Made by a program: the position numbers and the translations under genes. Of a DNA stretch of 64,000 nt, positions 47,775-56,788 are shown piece after piece; position 1 is the first letter of the stretch, and every line of letters begins with the position of its first letter. Below the pieces are notes generated by a model. The model saw only the letters and a list, made by a program, of their open reading frames with translations, made no database searches and was not told the origin of the DNA. Source of the stretch: Streptomyces sp. NBC_01775 (lineage in GTDB: Bacteria; Actinomycetota; Actinomycetes; Streptomycetales; Streptomycetaceae); assembly GCF_035917675.1 (NCBI RefSeq), contig NZ_CP109104.1, positions 4,092,001-4,156,000 of the forward strand. The letters are read 5' to 3'.

Positions 47775-48503
47775 TCAGACGGGAACGGGGTCCCTCCGCT
47801 TCGCCGACTCCTCGGTGCCGGGCCGCTCCGTCTCCGGGTCCGGCCCCGCGGGCGGGGAGTCCGGCGCCTCCGGCCCCTGCGGGGGCTGAGGAGAGGGGCG
47901 CCGGGGCGGGAAGACCTCGGCCGGGGTGGGGACGGGCCGCGAGGGCGCGGGGCCCGGCCGTGCGGGCGCCGGCCTGCCGGGGCCCGGCTTGTTCCCGGGC
48001 TCCGCCTCGCGGTCCGGTTCGTCCGCCTCCTCGGCCGCGACGGGGGCCGGAGGGCTCTCGTCCCAGGGGCGGCGGCCACGGGGGACGATCCGCGGTCCGG
48101 GGCGTACGGCCCGCTCCGCGAGGCTCTCGCAGCGGTGCAGCAGCGCCCGTCTGCGGGCGCTCTCGCGCTCACCGGCGGCCTCCGCGCACAGCGAGCGCAG
48201 CGCGGCCAGGTCGTCGGGTCGTGGGAGGTGTCCGGCGGTGAGGGCGCCTTCCAGCTGGTCGAGATAGCCGGTGGCGGCGCCGGGGAGGGCCTCGCGGTAC
48301 CGCGCGAGGTCCGCCAGCAGGAAGGCGCGCAGTCTGTCGCCCTCGCGCGCCGCCTCCTCCACGGACCGCGCGAGGCGCAGATACTCCCTGGACCGTTCGG
48401 GAGCGGGGTCGGACTGGAGGGCGATGGCGAGGGCGCCGCCGAGCACACGCAGCTCGTCCGCGCTGAACGCCACGCCGCCTCGTGAACCGCAGGGCGTGGG
48501 CAT
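47775..48503 (-). CDS. Conserved hypothetical protein, helical N-terminus and Pro-rich tail
   Basis: A 242-aa protein without a recognised domain. The first 125 residues are helical (SADELRVLGGALAIALQSDP, EYLRLARSVEEAAREGDRLR, FLLADLARYREALPGAATGY, LDQLEGALTAG). The second half is Pro/Ala/Glu/Arg-rich and probably disordered. The start is ATG 48503 with TATCTT 6 nt upstream (leaderless). It follows the coaX operon on the same strand after a hairpin, and precedes the 56-aa membrane protein gene. Function unknown. Confidence 0.75.
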   Translation of the reverse strand: MPTPCGSRGGVAFSADELRVLGGALAIALQSDPAPERSREYLRLARSVEEAAREGDRLRAFLLADLARYREALPGAATGYLDQLEGALTAGHLPRPDDLAALRSLCAEAAGERESARRRALLHRCESLAERAVRPGPRIVPRGRRPWDESPPAPVAAEEADEPDREAEPGNKPGPGRPAPARPGPAPSRPVPTPAEVFPPRRPSPQPPQGPEAPDSPPAGPDPETERPGTEESAKRRDPVPV

Positions 48504-48547
48504 GAGGCGAAGATAAGGGGAGTTACGACTAAATGTGCTTATCTACC

Positions 48548-48578
48548 GGGTACCGGGCGTGGCGCCCAGCTGGTACCC
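48548..48578. terminator. Nested hairpin after the coaX operon
   Basis: GGGTACC (48548-48554) pairs with GGTACCC (48572-48578). Inside it GGGCG (48555-48559) pairs with CGCCC (48563-48567), leaving a 3-nt loop and a 4-nt bulge. It probably terminates the panC-nadB-nadC-coaX operon, but it could also be part of the promoter region of the 48503 gene. Confidence 0.55.
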
Positions 48579-48664
48579 GCCGGTATCCGCCAATACCCGA
48601 CCGCCCCTTCGGCCCGGGCCACTCCCCGTCCGGCCCCGAACCGCCCCTCCGGGCAGCAGCCCCC

Positions 48665-49462
48665 TCAGCTCCGGTCGACGTTGCGCTCGTACACCAGGCG
48701 CAGGCCGATCAGAGTCAGCCAGGGCTCGTGCTCGTCGATGACGGCGGACTCCCCCAGCACCATGGGTGCCAGGCCGCCGGTGGCGATGACGGTGACGTCG
48801 TCGGGGTCGGCCGCCAGTTCGGCCGCCATCCGGTTCACGACCCCGTCGACCTGGCCGGCGAAGCCGTAGACGATGCCCGCCTGCATGGCCTCGACCGTGT
48901 TCTTGCCGATGACGCTGCGCGGGCGGGCGATCTCGATCTTGCGCAGCTGCGCGCCGCGTACGCCCAGCGCGTCCACGGAGATCTCGATGCCGGGCGCGAT
49001 GACGCCGCCGACGTACTCGCCGCGCGCCGAGACCGCGTCGAAGGTGGTGGCGGTGCCGAAGTCGACGACCACACAAGGGCCGCCGTACAGCTCGACGGCG
49101 GCCAGCGCGTTGATGATCCGGTCGGCGCCGACCTCTTTCGGGTTGTCCATCAGGATCGGCACACCGGTCTTGACGCCCGGCTCGACCAGCACGGCGGGGA
49201 TGTCGCCGTAGTAGCGGCGGGTCACCTCACGCAGCTCGTGCAGGACGGAGGGGACGGTGGAGCAGATGGCGATGCCCTCGATGTTGTCGCCCAGCTCCTC
49301 GCCCAGGAGGGGGTGCATGCCCATCAACCCCTGGAGCAGCACGGCCAGTTCATCGGCCGTGCGGCGGGCCTCCGTGGAGATGCGCCAGTGCTCGACGATC
49401 TCCTGGCCGTCGAACAGGCCCAGCACGGTGTGGGTGTTGCCCACATCGATGGTGAGCAGCAT
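48665..49462 (-). CDS. coaX: Type III pantothenate kinase
   Basis: A 265-aa ASKHA-fold enzyme that phosphorylates pantothenate to 4'-phosphopantothenate, the first step of CoA synthesis from the vitamin. Motifs: MLLTIDVGNTHTVLGLFDG (phosphate 1, residues 1-19), the GADRIINALAAVELYG stretch (about 104) and VVDFGTATTFDAVS (about 124). Type III kinases resist CoA feedback. The ATG 49462 overlaps the nadC stop (TGATG). Last gene of a five-gene overlapping operon. Confidence 0.96.
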   Translation of the reverse strand: MLLTIDVGNTHTVLGLFDGQEIVEHWRISTEARRTADELAVLLQGLMGMHPLLGEELGDNIEGIAICSTVPSVLHELREVTRRYYGDIPAVLVEPGVKTGVPILMDNPKEVGADRIINALAAVELYGGPCVVVDFGTATTFDAVSARGEYVGGVIAPGIEISVDALGVRGAQLRKIEIARPRSVIGKNTVEAMQAGIVYGFAGQVDGVVNRMAAELAADPDDVTVIATGGLAPMVLGESAVIDEHEPWLTLIGLRLVYERNVDRS

Positions 49463-50469
49463 CAGACGGACTCCTCTCGCAGATCCAGGCCGATGTCCAG
49501 GATCGGGGAGGAGTGGGTCAGCCCGCCGACGGACAGGAAGTCGACGCCGGTTGCGGCGTATTCGGCCGCGTTCGCCAGGGTGAGGCGCCCCGAGGACTCC
49601 AGCCGCGCGCGGCCCGCGACGAGCGTGACCGCCTCTGCGGTGAGCCCCGGGGTGAAGTTGTCGAGCAGGATCAGATCCGCGCCCTGGTCGAGGACCGGCG
49701 GGATCTGGTCGAGCCGGTCGACCTCCACCTCGATGGGCAGGTCCGGGAATTCGGCCCGGACGAGGGCGAACGCCTCGGCCACGCCGCCTGCGGCCACCAC
49801 GTGGTTGTCCTTGATGAGCGCGGCGTCCGACAGCGACATCCGGTGGTTGACCCCGCCGCCGCAGCGCACCGCGAACTTCTCCAGCGCGCGCAGTCCCGGA
49901 GTGGTCTTGCGGGTGTCGCGCACCTCGGCCTTCGTGCCCTCCAGCGCGTCCGCCCAGGCGCGCGTCGCGGTCGCGATGCCCGACAGGCGGCACAGCAGGT
50001 TGAGCGCGCTGCGCTCGGCCGTGAGCAGGTCGCGGGTGCGGGTGCGGACGGTCAGCAGCTTCTGGCCCGGCTCCACGCGGTCGCCGTCCAGGACGTGCCG
50101 TTCGACCTCGAACTCGTCGGTGCACACGACGGACAGCACCGCCTCGGCGACCCGCAGCCCGGCCACCGTGCCCGCCTCCCGGGCGGTGAAGTCGCCCGTG
50201 GCGACGGCCTCTTCGGGGACGGTGGCGACGCTGGTGACGTCCACCCCCCGGTCCAGGTCCTCCTCGACGGCCAGGTGTGCGATGTCCTCGACGTGTACGG
50301 GGTCGAGCCCGGCGTCGGCCAGGAGCGCCGCCAGGTCGGGGTCGAGGCCGCACTCCAGCGGGTCGAGGCCGGGCTCCTCCGACGAGCAGCCGCAGCCGTC
50401 GCCGCAGCCACCGCCCGAGGCGCCCTGGGGGGCCTGGCCGATCTGGAGGAGAGGGAGGTCGTCGGTCAC
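49462..50469 (-). CDS. nadC: Nicotinate-nucleotide pyrophosphorylase (carboxylating)
   Basis: A 335-aa enzyme that converts quinolinate and PRPP to nicotinate mononucleotide, CO2 and PPi in de novo NAD synthesis. Seen: LAVEEDLDRGVDVTS (about 68), RDTRKTTPGLRALEKFAVRCGGG (about 187, substrate-binding Arg/Lys; HR in NHRMSLSDA), EVEVDRLDQ (about 243, Glu and Asp) and the C-terminal GVDFLSVGGLTHS. An unusual N-terminal extension (about 18-36) holds four Cys in a short Gly-rich run (GGGCGDGCGCSS), which could bind metal. The GTG start 50469 overlaps the nadB stop as GTGA. Confidence 0.95.
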   Translation of the reverse strand: MTDDLPLLQIGQAPQGASGGGCGDGCGCSSEEPGLDPLECGLDPDLAALLADAGLDPVHVEDIAHLAVEEDLDRGVDVTSVATVPEEAVATGDFTAREAGTVAGLRVAEAVLSVVCTDEFEVERHVLDGDRVEPGQKLLTVRTRTRDLLTAERSALNLLCRLSGIATATRAWADALEGTKAEVRDTRKTTPGLRALEKFAVRCGGGVNHRMSLSDAALIKDNHVVAAGGVAEAFALVRAEFPDLPIEVEVDRLDQIPPVLDQGADLILLDNFTPGLTAEAVTLVAGRARLESSGRLTLANAAEYAATGVDFLSVGGLTHSSPILDIGLDLREESV

Positions 50470-52238
50470 TGTTGCTGCTCCTTGGGCGGGACGGCCTGGG
50501 GGCTCTCCGGGCCGGAGGCCGTGGAGGGGAAGGCGGTCGTCTGGGTCGTACGGACGGTGAGGGGTGCGTCGGGCGCGCGGCCGACGATCAGGTGACGGCG
50601 CCAGGTGGTGTCGTCGCGGTCGGGGTGGTCCTCGCGCCAGTGGCAGCCGCGCGTCTCCTGGCGTAGTGCCGCGGCTTCGACCAGGACCTGGGCGACCAGA
50701 TGGAGGTTGGTGGTCTCCCAGGTCTCGACGCCCGGCTCGGCGGGTTTGCCGGCCGGCGCCGCGGCGAGAGCGGCCAGTTGTGCGGCGGCGGTGGCGAGGG
50801 AGCGCTGTGAACGGAGCACTCCGGCTCCGTTCGTCATGATGCGCTGGATCTCGGTGCGGGCCCCGGCGGGGAGGAGAGCGCCCGGCCGTCCGCCGGCTGC
50901 CGGAAGAACCGGCTCCAGGTTCGGTTCCGCGTTCCGCGGGAGGGGCTGGAGCTGCTCGGCGATCCGTTCCGCGAAGACCAGGCCCTCCAGGAGGCTGTTG
51001 GAGGCGAGACGGTTGGCGCCGTGGACTCCCGTGCAGGCGACCTCGCCACAGGCGTAGAGGCCGGGCACGGTGGTGCGGCCGTGCAGGTCGGTGCGGACCC
51101 CGCCGCTGGCGTAGTGCGCGGCGGGGGCGACCGGAATCGGCTCGGTGACCGGATCGATGCCGTGCGCGCGGCACGCGGCGAGGATCGTGGGGAAACGGGT
51201 CTCCCACATGGCGGCGCCGAAGTGGCGGCCGTCCAGGAACATGTGGTCGGTGCCCTGCTCGGCGGCCCGGCTCATGATCCCCTTGGCGACGATGTCGCGG
51301 GGCGCCAGCTCGGCGAGGGGGTGGCGGCCCGCCATGAAGCGCACGCCCGCCGCGTCGACCAGGTGTGCGCCCTCGCCGCGCACCGCCTCGGAGATCAGCG
51401 GCTGCTGGCCCTCGGCGTCCGGGCCCAGGTAGAGCACCGTGGGGTGGAACTGGACGAACTCCAGGTCGGAGACCTCGGCCCCGGCGCGCAGCGCGAGGGC
51501 GACGCCGTCGCCGGTGGAGACGGCGGGGTTCGTCGTCGCGGCGAACACCTGTCCCATGCCGCCGGTGGCCAGCACCACGGCCGGGGCGTGGACGGCGCCG
51601 ACGCCGTCGTGCTGGCCCTCGCCCATGACGTGCAGGGTCACTCCGGCCGTGCGGCCCTCGCCGTCCTTGAGGAGGTCGAGGACGAGGGCGTTCTCGACGG
51701 TGCGGATGCCCCGCTCGCGTACGGCGGCCACCAGCGCGCGGGAGATCTCGGCACCGGTCGCGTCGCCGCCCGCGTGGGCGATACGGCTGCGGTGGTGGCC
51801 GCCCTCGCGGGTGAGCGCGATGTCCCCGGTGGTGGCGGAGGTGTCGAAGGTGGCGCCCGCGCGGATGAGGCGCCGTACGGCGTCGGGGCCCTCGGTGACC
51901 AGGGTGTGGACGGCGGCCTCGTCGCACAGCCCGGCGCCCGCCTCCAGGGTGTCGTCGCGGTGCTGTGCGGGGCTGTCGCCCTCGCCGAGGGCCGCGGCTA
52001 TGCCGCCTTGCGCCCAGCGCGTGGAGCCGTCGTCCAGGCGCGCCTTGGTCACCACGACGGTGCGGGCTCCGGAGGCGGCACAGCGCAGCGCGGCGGTGAG
52101 ACCGGCCACGCCGGAGCCCACGACGACGACGTCGGCCTCGACGGTCCAGCCGGGCGCGGGCGCCGCCAGGGGTCCCACGGAGCCGCCTGGTCCGGCACCG
52201 GATCCGACGCTGGAGCCCGTCGCGGGGCCGGGGCTCAT
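50466..52238 (-). CDS. nadB: L-aspartate oxidase
   Basis: A 590-aa FAD enzyme that oxidises L-aspartate to iminoaspartate, the first step of de novo NAD synthesis. The N-terminal Gly/Pro-rich extension (about 30 aa) is followed by the FAD-binding motif [20 protein letters not shown] (about 35-54), the [10 protein letters not shown] and [11 protein letters not shown] segments, active-site region [17 protein letters not shown] (Arg and His), HPT in [10 protein letters not shown], and a C-terminal succinate-dehydrogenase-like helical domain. Its partner quinolinate synthase (nadA) is not in this window. It overlaps panC by 4 nt and nadC by 4 nt. Confidence 0.95.
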   Translation of the reverse strand: MSPGPATGSSVGSGAGPGGSVGPLAAPAPGWTVEADVVVVGSGVAGLTAALRCAASGARTVVVTKARLDDGSTRWAQGGIAAALGEGDSPAQHRDDTLEAGAGLCDEAAVHTLVTEGPDAVRRLIRAGATFDTSATTGDIALTREGGHHRSRIAHAGGDATGAEISRALVAAVRERGIRTVENALVLDLLKDGEGRTAGVTLHVMGEGQHDGVGAVHAPAVVLATGGMGQVFAATTNPAVSTGDGVALALRAGAEVSDLEFVQFHPTVLYLGPDAEGQQPLISEAVRGEGAHLVDAAGVRFMAGRHPLAELAPRDIVAKGIMSRAAEQGTDHMFLDGRHFGAAMWETRFPTILAACRAHGIDPVTEPIPVAPAAHYASGGVRTDLHGRTTVPGLYACGEVACTGVHGANRLASNSLLEGLVFAERIAEQLQPLPRNAEPNLEPVLPAAGGRPGALLPAGARTEIQRIMTNGAGVLRSQRSLATAAAQLAALAAAPAGKPAEPGVETWETTNLHLVAQVLVEAAALRQETRGCHWREDHPDRDDTTWRRHLIVGRAPDAPLTVRTTQTTAFPSTASGPESPQAVPPKEQQQ

Positions 52239-53110
52239 CGCGGGGATCCCGTGGCCGGGAAGCGGAGGGGGACGTTGTCGATCAGCCGAGTGGTGCCCGC
52301 ACGGGCCGCGACGGCCAGGACCGCCTCGCCCTCCCAGGTCTCACCCTCGATCGCGGTGAAGCTCGCGGGGTCCACGAGTGCCGCGTAGTCCACGTCCAGC
52401 CCGCCGGCCTCCTCCAGCACCGCGCGGGCCGCGTGCAGCGTGGCGGCCGGGCCGCGGTCGGCCGCGCGTTCGCCCGCGGCCAGCGCACGGGAGAGCGCCA
52501 GCCCGTCTTCGCGCTCGCGCGGGGAGAGGTAGCGGTTACGGCTCGAGAGGGCGAGGCCGTCGTCCTCGCGGACGGTGGGGACGGCGACGATCTCGGTGGG
52601 GAAGTTCAGATCGCGCACCATCCGGCGTACGAGCGCAAGCTGCTGAGCGTCCTTCTGACCGAAGAACGCCACGTCGGGCGCCGTGAGATGGAGCATCTTG
52701 GCCACGACGGTCAGCACCCCGTCGAAGTGCCCCGGCCGCACGGCGCCCTCCAGCACCGTGCCCATCGGCCCCGCCGCGACCCGCACCTGGGGCTCGCCGC
52801 CCGGGTAGACCTCGTCGCCGGACGGCGCGAAGATCACATCGGCGCCCTCCTTGCCCGCGACGAGGAGGTCGGCCTCCAGGGTGCGCGGATAGCGGTCCAG
52901 GTCCTCTCCGGCGCCGAACTGGAGAGGGTTGACGAAGACGGTGACGACGACCTGCCCGCCGGGCCCCACCCGCTCCCGTGCCGCGCGGACGAGGGCGGCG
53001 TGGCCCTCGTGCAGGGCGCCCATCGTCATGACGACGGCGCGCTCACCGGTGTGCGGGAGGGCGCGCAGCCCCGCCGCGGTGGCGACGACCTGTGGTGTCG
53101 CGGGTGTCAT
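52235..53110 (-). CDS. panC: Pantoate--beta-alanine ligase (pantothenate synthetase)
   Basis: A 291-aa enzyme that condenses pantoate and beta-alanine with ATP to give pantothenate. Motifs of the HIGH-type nucleotidyltransferase fold: [15 protein letters not shown] (about 28-42), [18 protein letters not shown] (about 62), [15 protein letters not shown] (about 123), [16 protein letters not shown] (about 147) and [11 protein letters not shown] (about 184, KMSKS-like SSRN). The ATG 53110 overlaps the stop of the Rossmann/DUF2520 gene. It supplies the substrate for coaX at the end of the same operon. Confidence 0.96.
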   Translation of the reverse strand: MTPATPQVVATAAGLRALPHTGERAVVMTMGALHEGHAALVRAARERVGPGGQVVVTVFVNPLQFGAGEDLDRYPRTLEADLLVAGKEGADVIFAPSGDEVYPGGEPQVRVAAGPMGTVLEGAVRPGHFDGVLTVVAKMLHLTAPDVAFFGQKDAQQLALVRRMVRDLNFPTEIVAVPTVREDDGLALSSRNRYLSPREREDGLALSRALAAGERAADRGPAATLHAARAVLEEAGGLDVDYAALVDPASFTAIEGETWEGEAVLAVAARAGTTRLIDNVPLRFPATGSPR

Positions 53111-54237
53111 GAGTCCGTCTCCTCGCCGCCGGTCCCCTCGCCGTCGCTGTCGCCCTTGCCGTCGCCCCTGCCGTCGCCTTCGCTGTGCGGGCGCGGGCCG
53201 TCGTCCTGGGGAGGCGGGCTTCCCTTGGGCGGCCGGCCCTCCTTGGGGGTGCCGGCCGCGAGTACGTCGAGCAGGTCCTCGGCCAGTTCGGGTTTGAGGA
53301 GACCGTGTGCCAGCGCCCGGTCGGCGGTCGCGCGGGCCATCGCGAGGTATCCGGCGACGGTCTGCGGGGCGTGCTTGCGCAGCTCGGTCACGTGTGCGGC
53401 CACCGTGCCCGCGTCGCCCCTGGCGACCGGCCCTGTCAGCGCCGAGTCGCCCGAGCGCAGCGCGTTGTCCAGGGCGGCGCCCAGGAGCGGGCCGAGCATC
53501 CGGTCGGGCGCCTGCACGCCGGAGGCGCGCAACAGGTCCATGGACTGGGTCACCAGCGTGACCAGGTGGTTGGCGCCGATGGCGAGAGCCGCGTGATAGA
53601 GCGGACGGGACTCCTCCGCGACCCACTCGGGCTCCCCGCCCATCTCGATGACCAGCGCCTCGGCCGCGAGCCGCAGCTCCTCCGGCGCGGTGACCCCGAA
53701 CGAGCAGCCCGCCAGGCGCTGGACGTCGACGGGGGTCCCGGTGAAGGTCATCGCCGGGTGCAGCGCGAGCGGCAGCGCTCCGGCGCGCAGCGCGGGCTGG
53801 AGGACGCCGGCGCCGAAGCGGCCCGAGGTGTGCACCAGCAGCTGTCCCGGCCGGACGGCCCCGGTCTGCGCCAGCCCGGACACCAGGCCGGGCAGCGCGT
53901 CGTCGGGCACGGTCAGCAACACCAGCTCGGAGCGGGCCAGCACCTCGGCCGGGTCCACGAGGGGGACGTCCGGGAGGAGCTCGGCGGCTCTGCGCCGCGA
54001 GGCGTCCGAGACGCCGGAGGCCGCGACGGGGCGGTGTCCGGCCAGTCGCAGGGCCGCGGCCAGCGCGGGTCCGACCCTGCCGGTGCCGACGACGCCGACC
54101 GAGAGCCGCGCGGGGCGGTCCTCGGCCCGCGCGGCGCCCGAGGGGTCGGGCGCCGGGCCGGATCCGGTCGCGGACGGGCCGGGCCCGTGCGGAAACGGGC
54201 CCGGCCCGTCCGCCGGAGAGGGGTGGTGTGCGTTCAC
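53107..54237 (-). CDS. Rossmann-fold oxidoreductase-like protein, DUF2520 family
   Basis: A 376-aa protein. After a Pro/Gly-rich start, a Rossmann NAD(P) motif reads [20 protein letters not shown] (about 38-57). [14 protein letters not shown] and LALHPAMTF follow (about 122-150), then a helical DUF2520 domain ([20 protein letters not shown]), and a disordered acidic tail. It resembles 6-phosphogluconate or ketopantoate reductase folds. The same protein precedes panC in mycobacteria. Whether it reduces ketopantoate is an inference; no panE is visible here. The start is GTG 54237 with GAAGG upstream. First gene of the overlapping CoA/NAD operon. Confidence 0.85.
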   Translation of the reverse strand: MNAHHPSPADGPGPFPHGPGPSATGSGPAPDPSGAARAEDRPARLSVGVVGTGRVGPALAAALRLAGHRPVAASGVSDASRRRAAELLPDVPLVDPAEVLARSELVLLTVPDDALPGLVSGLAQTGAVRPGQLLVHTSGRFGAGVLQPALRAGALPLALHPAMTFTGTPVDVQRLAGCSFGVTAPEELRLAAEALVIEMGGEPEWVAEESRPLYHAALAIGANHLVTLVTQSMDLLRASGVQAPDRMLGPLLGAALDNALRSGDSALTGPVARGDAGTVAAHVTELRKHAPQTVAGYLAMARATADRALAHGLLKPELAEDLLDVLAAGTPKEGRPPKGSPPPQDDGPRPHSEGDGRGDGKGDSDGEGTGGEETDS

Positions 54238-54303
54238 GGAGTGGCCTTCCGTATGCGTTCCGGTCCGCTCATTGGTGCCGGTACCGGACGTGACCACGCC
54301 ATG

Positions 54304-54549
54304 CTAAGCCCTGCGCGCCGAGCCCCTCGGCGGACGGTGCGCCACGGGCCCGTTCACCGGGGCGGCGGAGGACGGCTCTCCCCCGCGGCCCGCCGAGCGC
54401 TCTTTGCCCAGCTCCTTTCTCGCTTCTTTGCGGGCCACCCACCAGGCCCGCAGGATCCTGGCCTCGTGCGTGCCGGGGGCCGGGGGCTCCGGCACGCCGT
54501 GACCACGAAGCCGCCAGACGTCCATCGCGTACTGCTCGGAGATGCTCAT
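54304..54549 (-). CDS. Small conserved hypothetical protein
   Basis: An 81-aa protein: ISEQYAMDVWRLRGHGVPEP and ARILRAWWVARKEARKELGK form a helical N-terminal half, and the C-terminal half is Gly/Pro/Arg-rich and disordered. No known domain. The start is ATG 54549 with GAGGG upstream. It lies upstream of the CoA/NAD operon on the same strand and is divergent from the ArsR-type regulator. The twin palindromes 40-90 bp upstream could control it too. Confidence 0.65.
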   Translation of the reverse strand: MSISEQYAMDVWRLRGHGVPEPPAPGTHEARILRAWWVARKEARKELGKERSAGRGGEPSSAAPVNGPVAHRPPRGSARRA

Positions 54550-54588
54550 GCCCTCGACGCTGCGTCCGCTCCGGGCCGGACGCACGCG

Positions 54589-54641
54589 GATTGACCAGGG
54601 ACGTCAATCGGCGGGGCCCCGATTGACGGACCCCGTCAATC
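54589..54641. promoter_or_regulatory. Twin operators GATTGAC-N7-GTCAATC
   Basis: Two identical-arm 21-bp palindromes, 54589-54609 and 54621-54641, have centres 32 bp apart (three helical turns). They lie between the divergent 81-aa gene and the ArsR/DUF5937 gene. TTGACG within the second could be a -35. They are strong candidates for the binding sites of that regulator. Confidence 0.7.
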
Positions 54642-54680
54642 GGGGCGGTAAGCGCTTGGCCAGGACGGCAGGATGGGGGC

Positions 54681-55802
54681 ATGAGCGTCACCATCCACAT
54701 CGCCGGGCTGCCTCATGAGCGGATCACCTTCGCGCCGTCTCCCCTGGCGGAGCTCGGCACCGCCCTGCACGCGCTGTCCGAGCCCGCCCACCACCCGGGG
54801 GTGCACGGCTGGGCGACGGCCACGAACGCCGGACTCAAGCAGGACCTCGCCGACCGGCTGTGCGAGGCGGAGTTCCTGTGGCGCACCACCTTCTCCGACG
54901 TCATGCTGGGCTTCGCCGGACTGCGGGACGCCTCCGCGCAGCCGGGCGAGACGCTCGCGGAGGACCTGGACCTCCTCGACCGGCTCGACGACGAGGAGTT
55001 CGTCTCCGCCTCGCTGGAGTTCACCTGCTCCACGCACTACGGCTCGGCCGAGCTGCGCTCCCCGCTGTCCGACCCCGCGCTGCACGAGCGTGCCGTCGAG
55101 CTGGCCGCGGCACGCGGCCCGCAGCAGCGGCAGTTCACCGAGTGGCTGCTGGCTGACCCGCCCGCCGTGCGCGCCTGGGTACGGCGCCTGTTCGAGGACT
55201 GTGACCAGGCGTTCTTCGCCGACACCTGGAACCGGGTGCGCTTCCAGCTGGCCGCCGACGCCCGGGAGAAGACCGAACTGCTGCGCCGCAGGGGCCTGGC
55301 GGCCACCGTGGAGGCGGTCTCGCCCGCGCTGTCCGTGGACGAGGCGTGCACCCGTATCGACGCGGACAAGCTCGCCAGCGCACGGGCCACGGCGGTCGAC
55401 CCGGCGGTCGGTCCCGGGGTCACCTTCATCCCTTCCGTGTACCAGTGGCCGCACCTGATGGTGCTGCACCGGCACGGCTGGCGGCCCGTCGTCCACTACC
55501 CGATCGCGGCGCCCGAGCTGCCGGGACCGCTCTCGGTCGAGCAGTTCGAGCTGCGGATGGAGGCGCTGGCCCACCCGACGCGGATGCGGCTGTGCCGCAA
55601 CCTCGCCCGCGCTCCGTACACCACCGGCGAGCTGGCCGACCACTACGGGCTCAGCGCGCCGGAGGTCTCCCGGCACCTGGCGGTGCTGAAGAAGGCCGGG
55701 CTGATCACCCCACGGCGGCGAGGCCGCTATGTGCAATACCAGCTCGACGTGAAGGTCGTCGCCCGGCTGGGCAGCGACTTCCTGGAGACGGTCCTGCGAT
55801 GA
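54681..55802 (+). CDS. ArsR-type regulator with N-terminal DUF5937-like domain
   Basis: A 373-aa protein. The first 270 residues form a domain of unknown role common in Streptomyces ArsR proteins (ERITFAPSPLAELGTALHAL...FIPSVYQWPHLMVLHRHGWR). The C-terminal ArsR winged helix is at about 288-360: RMEALAHPTRMRLCRNLARA, TTGELADHYGLSAPEVSRHL, VLKKAGLITPRRRGRYVQYQ. There is no Cys metal site. The twin palindromes upstream suggest autoregulation. ATG 54681 has a weak AGGATGGGGG site. Target genes are unknown apart from itself and perhaps the divergent small gene. Confidence 0.85.
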   Translation: MSVTIHIAGLPHERITFAPSPLAELGTALHALSEPAHHPGVHGWATATNAGLKQDLADRLCEAEFLWRTTFSDVMLGFAGLRDASAQPGETLAEDLDLLDRLDDEEFVSASLEFTCSTHYGSAELRSPLSDPALHERAVELAAARGPQQRQFTEWLLADPPAVRAWVRRLFEDCDQAFFADTWNRVRFQLAADAREKTELLRRRGLAATVEAVSPALSVDEACTRIDADKLASARATAVDPAVGPGVTFIPSVYQWPHLMVLHRHGWRPVVHYPIAAPELPGPLSVEQFELRMEALAHPTRMRLCRNLARAPYTTGELADHYGLSAPEVSRHLAVLKKAGLITPRRRGRYVQYQLDVKVVARLGSDFLETVLR

Positions 55803-55951
55803 CGCGGCGTCGCTGCGCTGTGCTTTGGGGGTACGGGGTGCGCCGTCGACGGTTCGGTCCCGTCGCCGGGTGCGGGTTGTCCGTGGCCGGTCGCGCGCGC
55901 CCGGCGGAGCCGCACATGTCACAGCCCCGCGCCCCTTCGGGGCGCGCCCTC
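55803..55951. repeat. Dispersed Streptomyces intergenic repeat with GC-rich hairpin
   Basis: The 149-bp space between convergent genes contains a hairpin CGCGCCCC-TTC-GGGGCGCG (55928-55946) next to CAGCCCCGCGCC and the flanking GCCGCACATGTCACAG. The combination, including the GTACGGGGTGCG and CTTTGGGGGTAC parts, looks like the intergenic repeat that recurs many times in Streptomyces chromosomes. It probably works as a terminator for both genes. Family assignment is from memory of the motif, not a search. Confidence 0.5.
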
Positions 55952-56635
55952 TCAGGCGCCGCCGCCCGCGCGCACCAGGCCCGTCTCGTAGGCGAGGACG
56001 ACTGCCTGGACGCGGTCGCGCAGGCCTAGCTTGGCGAGTATGCGGCCCACGTGCGTCTTGACCGTCGCCTCGGACAGGACGAGATGGGCGGCGATCTCCC
56101 CGTTCGACAACCCCTGCGCGATCAGCGTGAGGACCTCCCGCTCCCTGTCGGTCAGCCGCTCCAGCTCCTTGGCGACCGGCTCGGAGGCGGTGGCGGGCAG
56201 CACGGAGGAGAAGCGGTCGATCAGCCTCCGGGTGGTGCTGGGCGCGACCACGGCGTCCCCGCTGTGCACGGCGCGGATGGCCTCCAGCAGATCGGCCGGG
56301 GGCACGTCCTTGAGCATGAAGCCGCTGGCCCCGGCCTTGAGCGCGGAGAAGGCGTACTCGTCCAGGTCGAAGGTGGTGAGGATGAGCACCTTGGGGGAGC
56401 CGGGGCCGCCCTGGCCGTCCTCGCAGATACGGCGGGTGGCCTCGACCCCGTCGACGTTCGGCATCCGCACGTCCATCAGCACCACGTCGACCGGCGTCTC
56501 ACGCAGGATGGCGAGGGCCTCCGCGCCGTCGCTCGCCTCGGCCGCGACCTCCATGTCCTGCTGCGCGGTCAGCACCATCCGGAAGCCGGTGCGCAACAGT
56601 GCCTGGTCGTCGACGAGCATCACGCGGATCGTCAT
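55952..56635 (-). CDS. Response regulator, NarL/LuxR family
   Basis: A 227-aa two-component regulator. The receiver domain (about 3-125) has the acidic pair DD at 9-10, phospho-Asp near residue 54 in VVLMDVRMPNVDG, and the later Thr and Lys (ILTTFD, FMLKD). The C-terminal LuxR HTH (about 160-220) reads LTDREREVLTLIAQGLSNGE, IAAHLVLSEATVKTHVGRIL. The start is ATG 56635 with AGAAGGGA upstream. It follows the kinase gene on the same strand after 153 bp. It should be phosphorylated by that kinase. Confidence 0.93.
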   Translation of the reverse strand: MTIRVMLVDDQALLRTGFRMVLTAQQDMEVAAEASDGAEALAILRETPVDVVLMDVRMPNVDGVEATRRICEDGQGGPGSPKVLILTTFDLDEYAFSALKAGASGFMLKDVPPADLLEAIRAVHSGDAVVAPSTTRRLIDRFSSVLPATASEPVAKELERLTDREREVLTLIAQGLSNGEIAAHLVLSEATVKTHVGRILAKLGLRDRVQAVVLAYETGLVRAGGGA

Positions 56636-56788
56636 GCGGGGTCCCTTCTGGGGTACGGCGGGGGCGGGTCTGGGTACGGCGGGGCGGGCTGCGAAGTGCG
56701 GTCGGGGGCTGCGGGGATTATCGGCTGCCGGGGGAACTGCGGGGAGTCCGGGAGGGGCTGGCGACTGCTACGGGCCGGGCTGTGAGCG

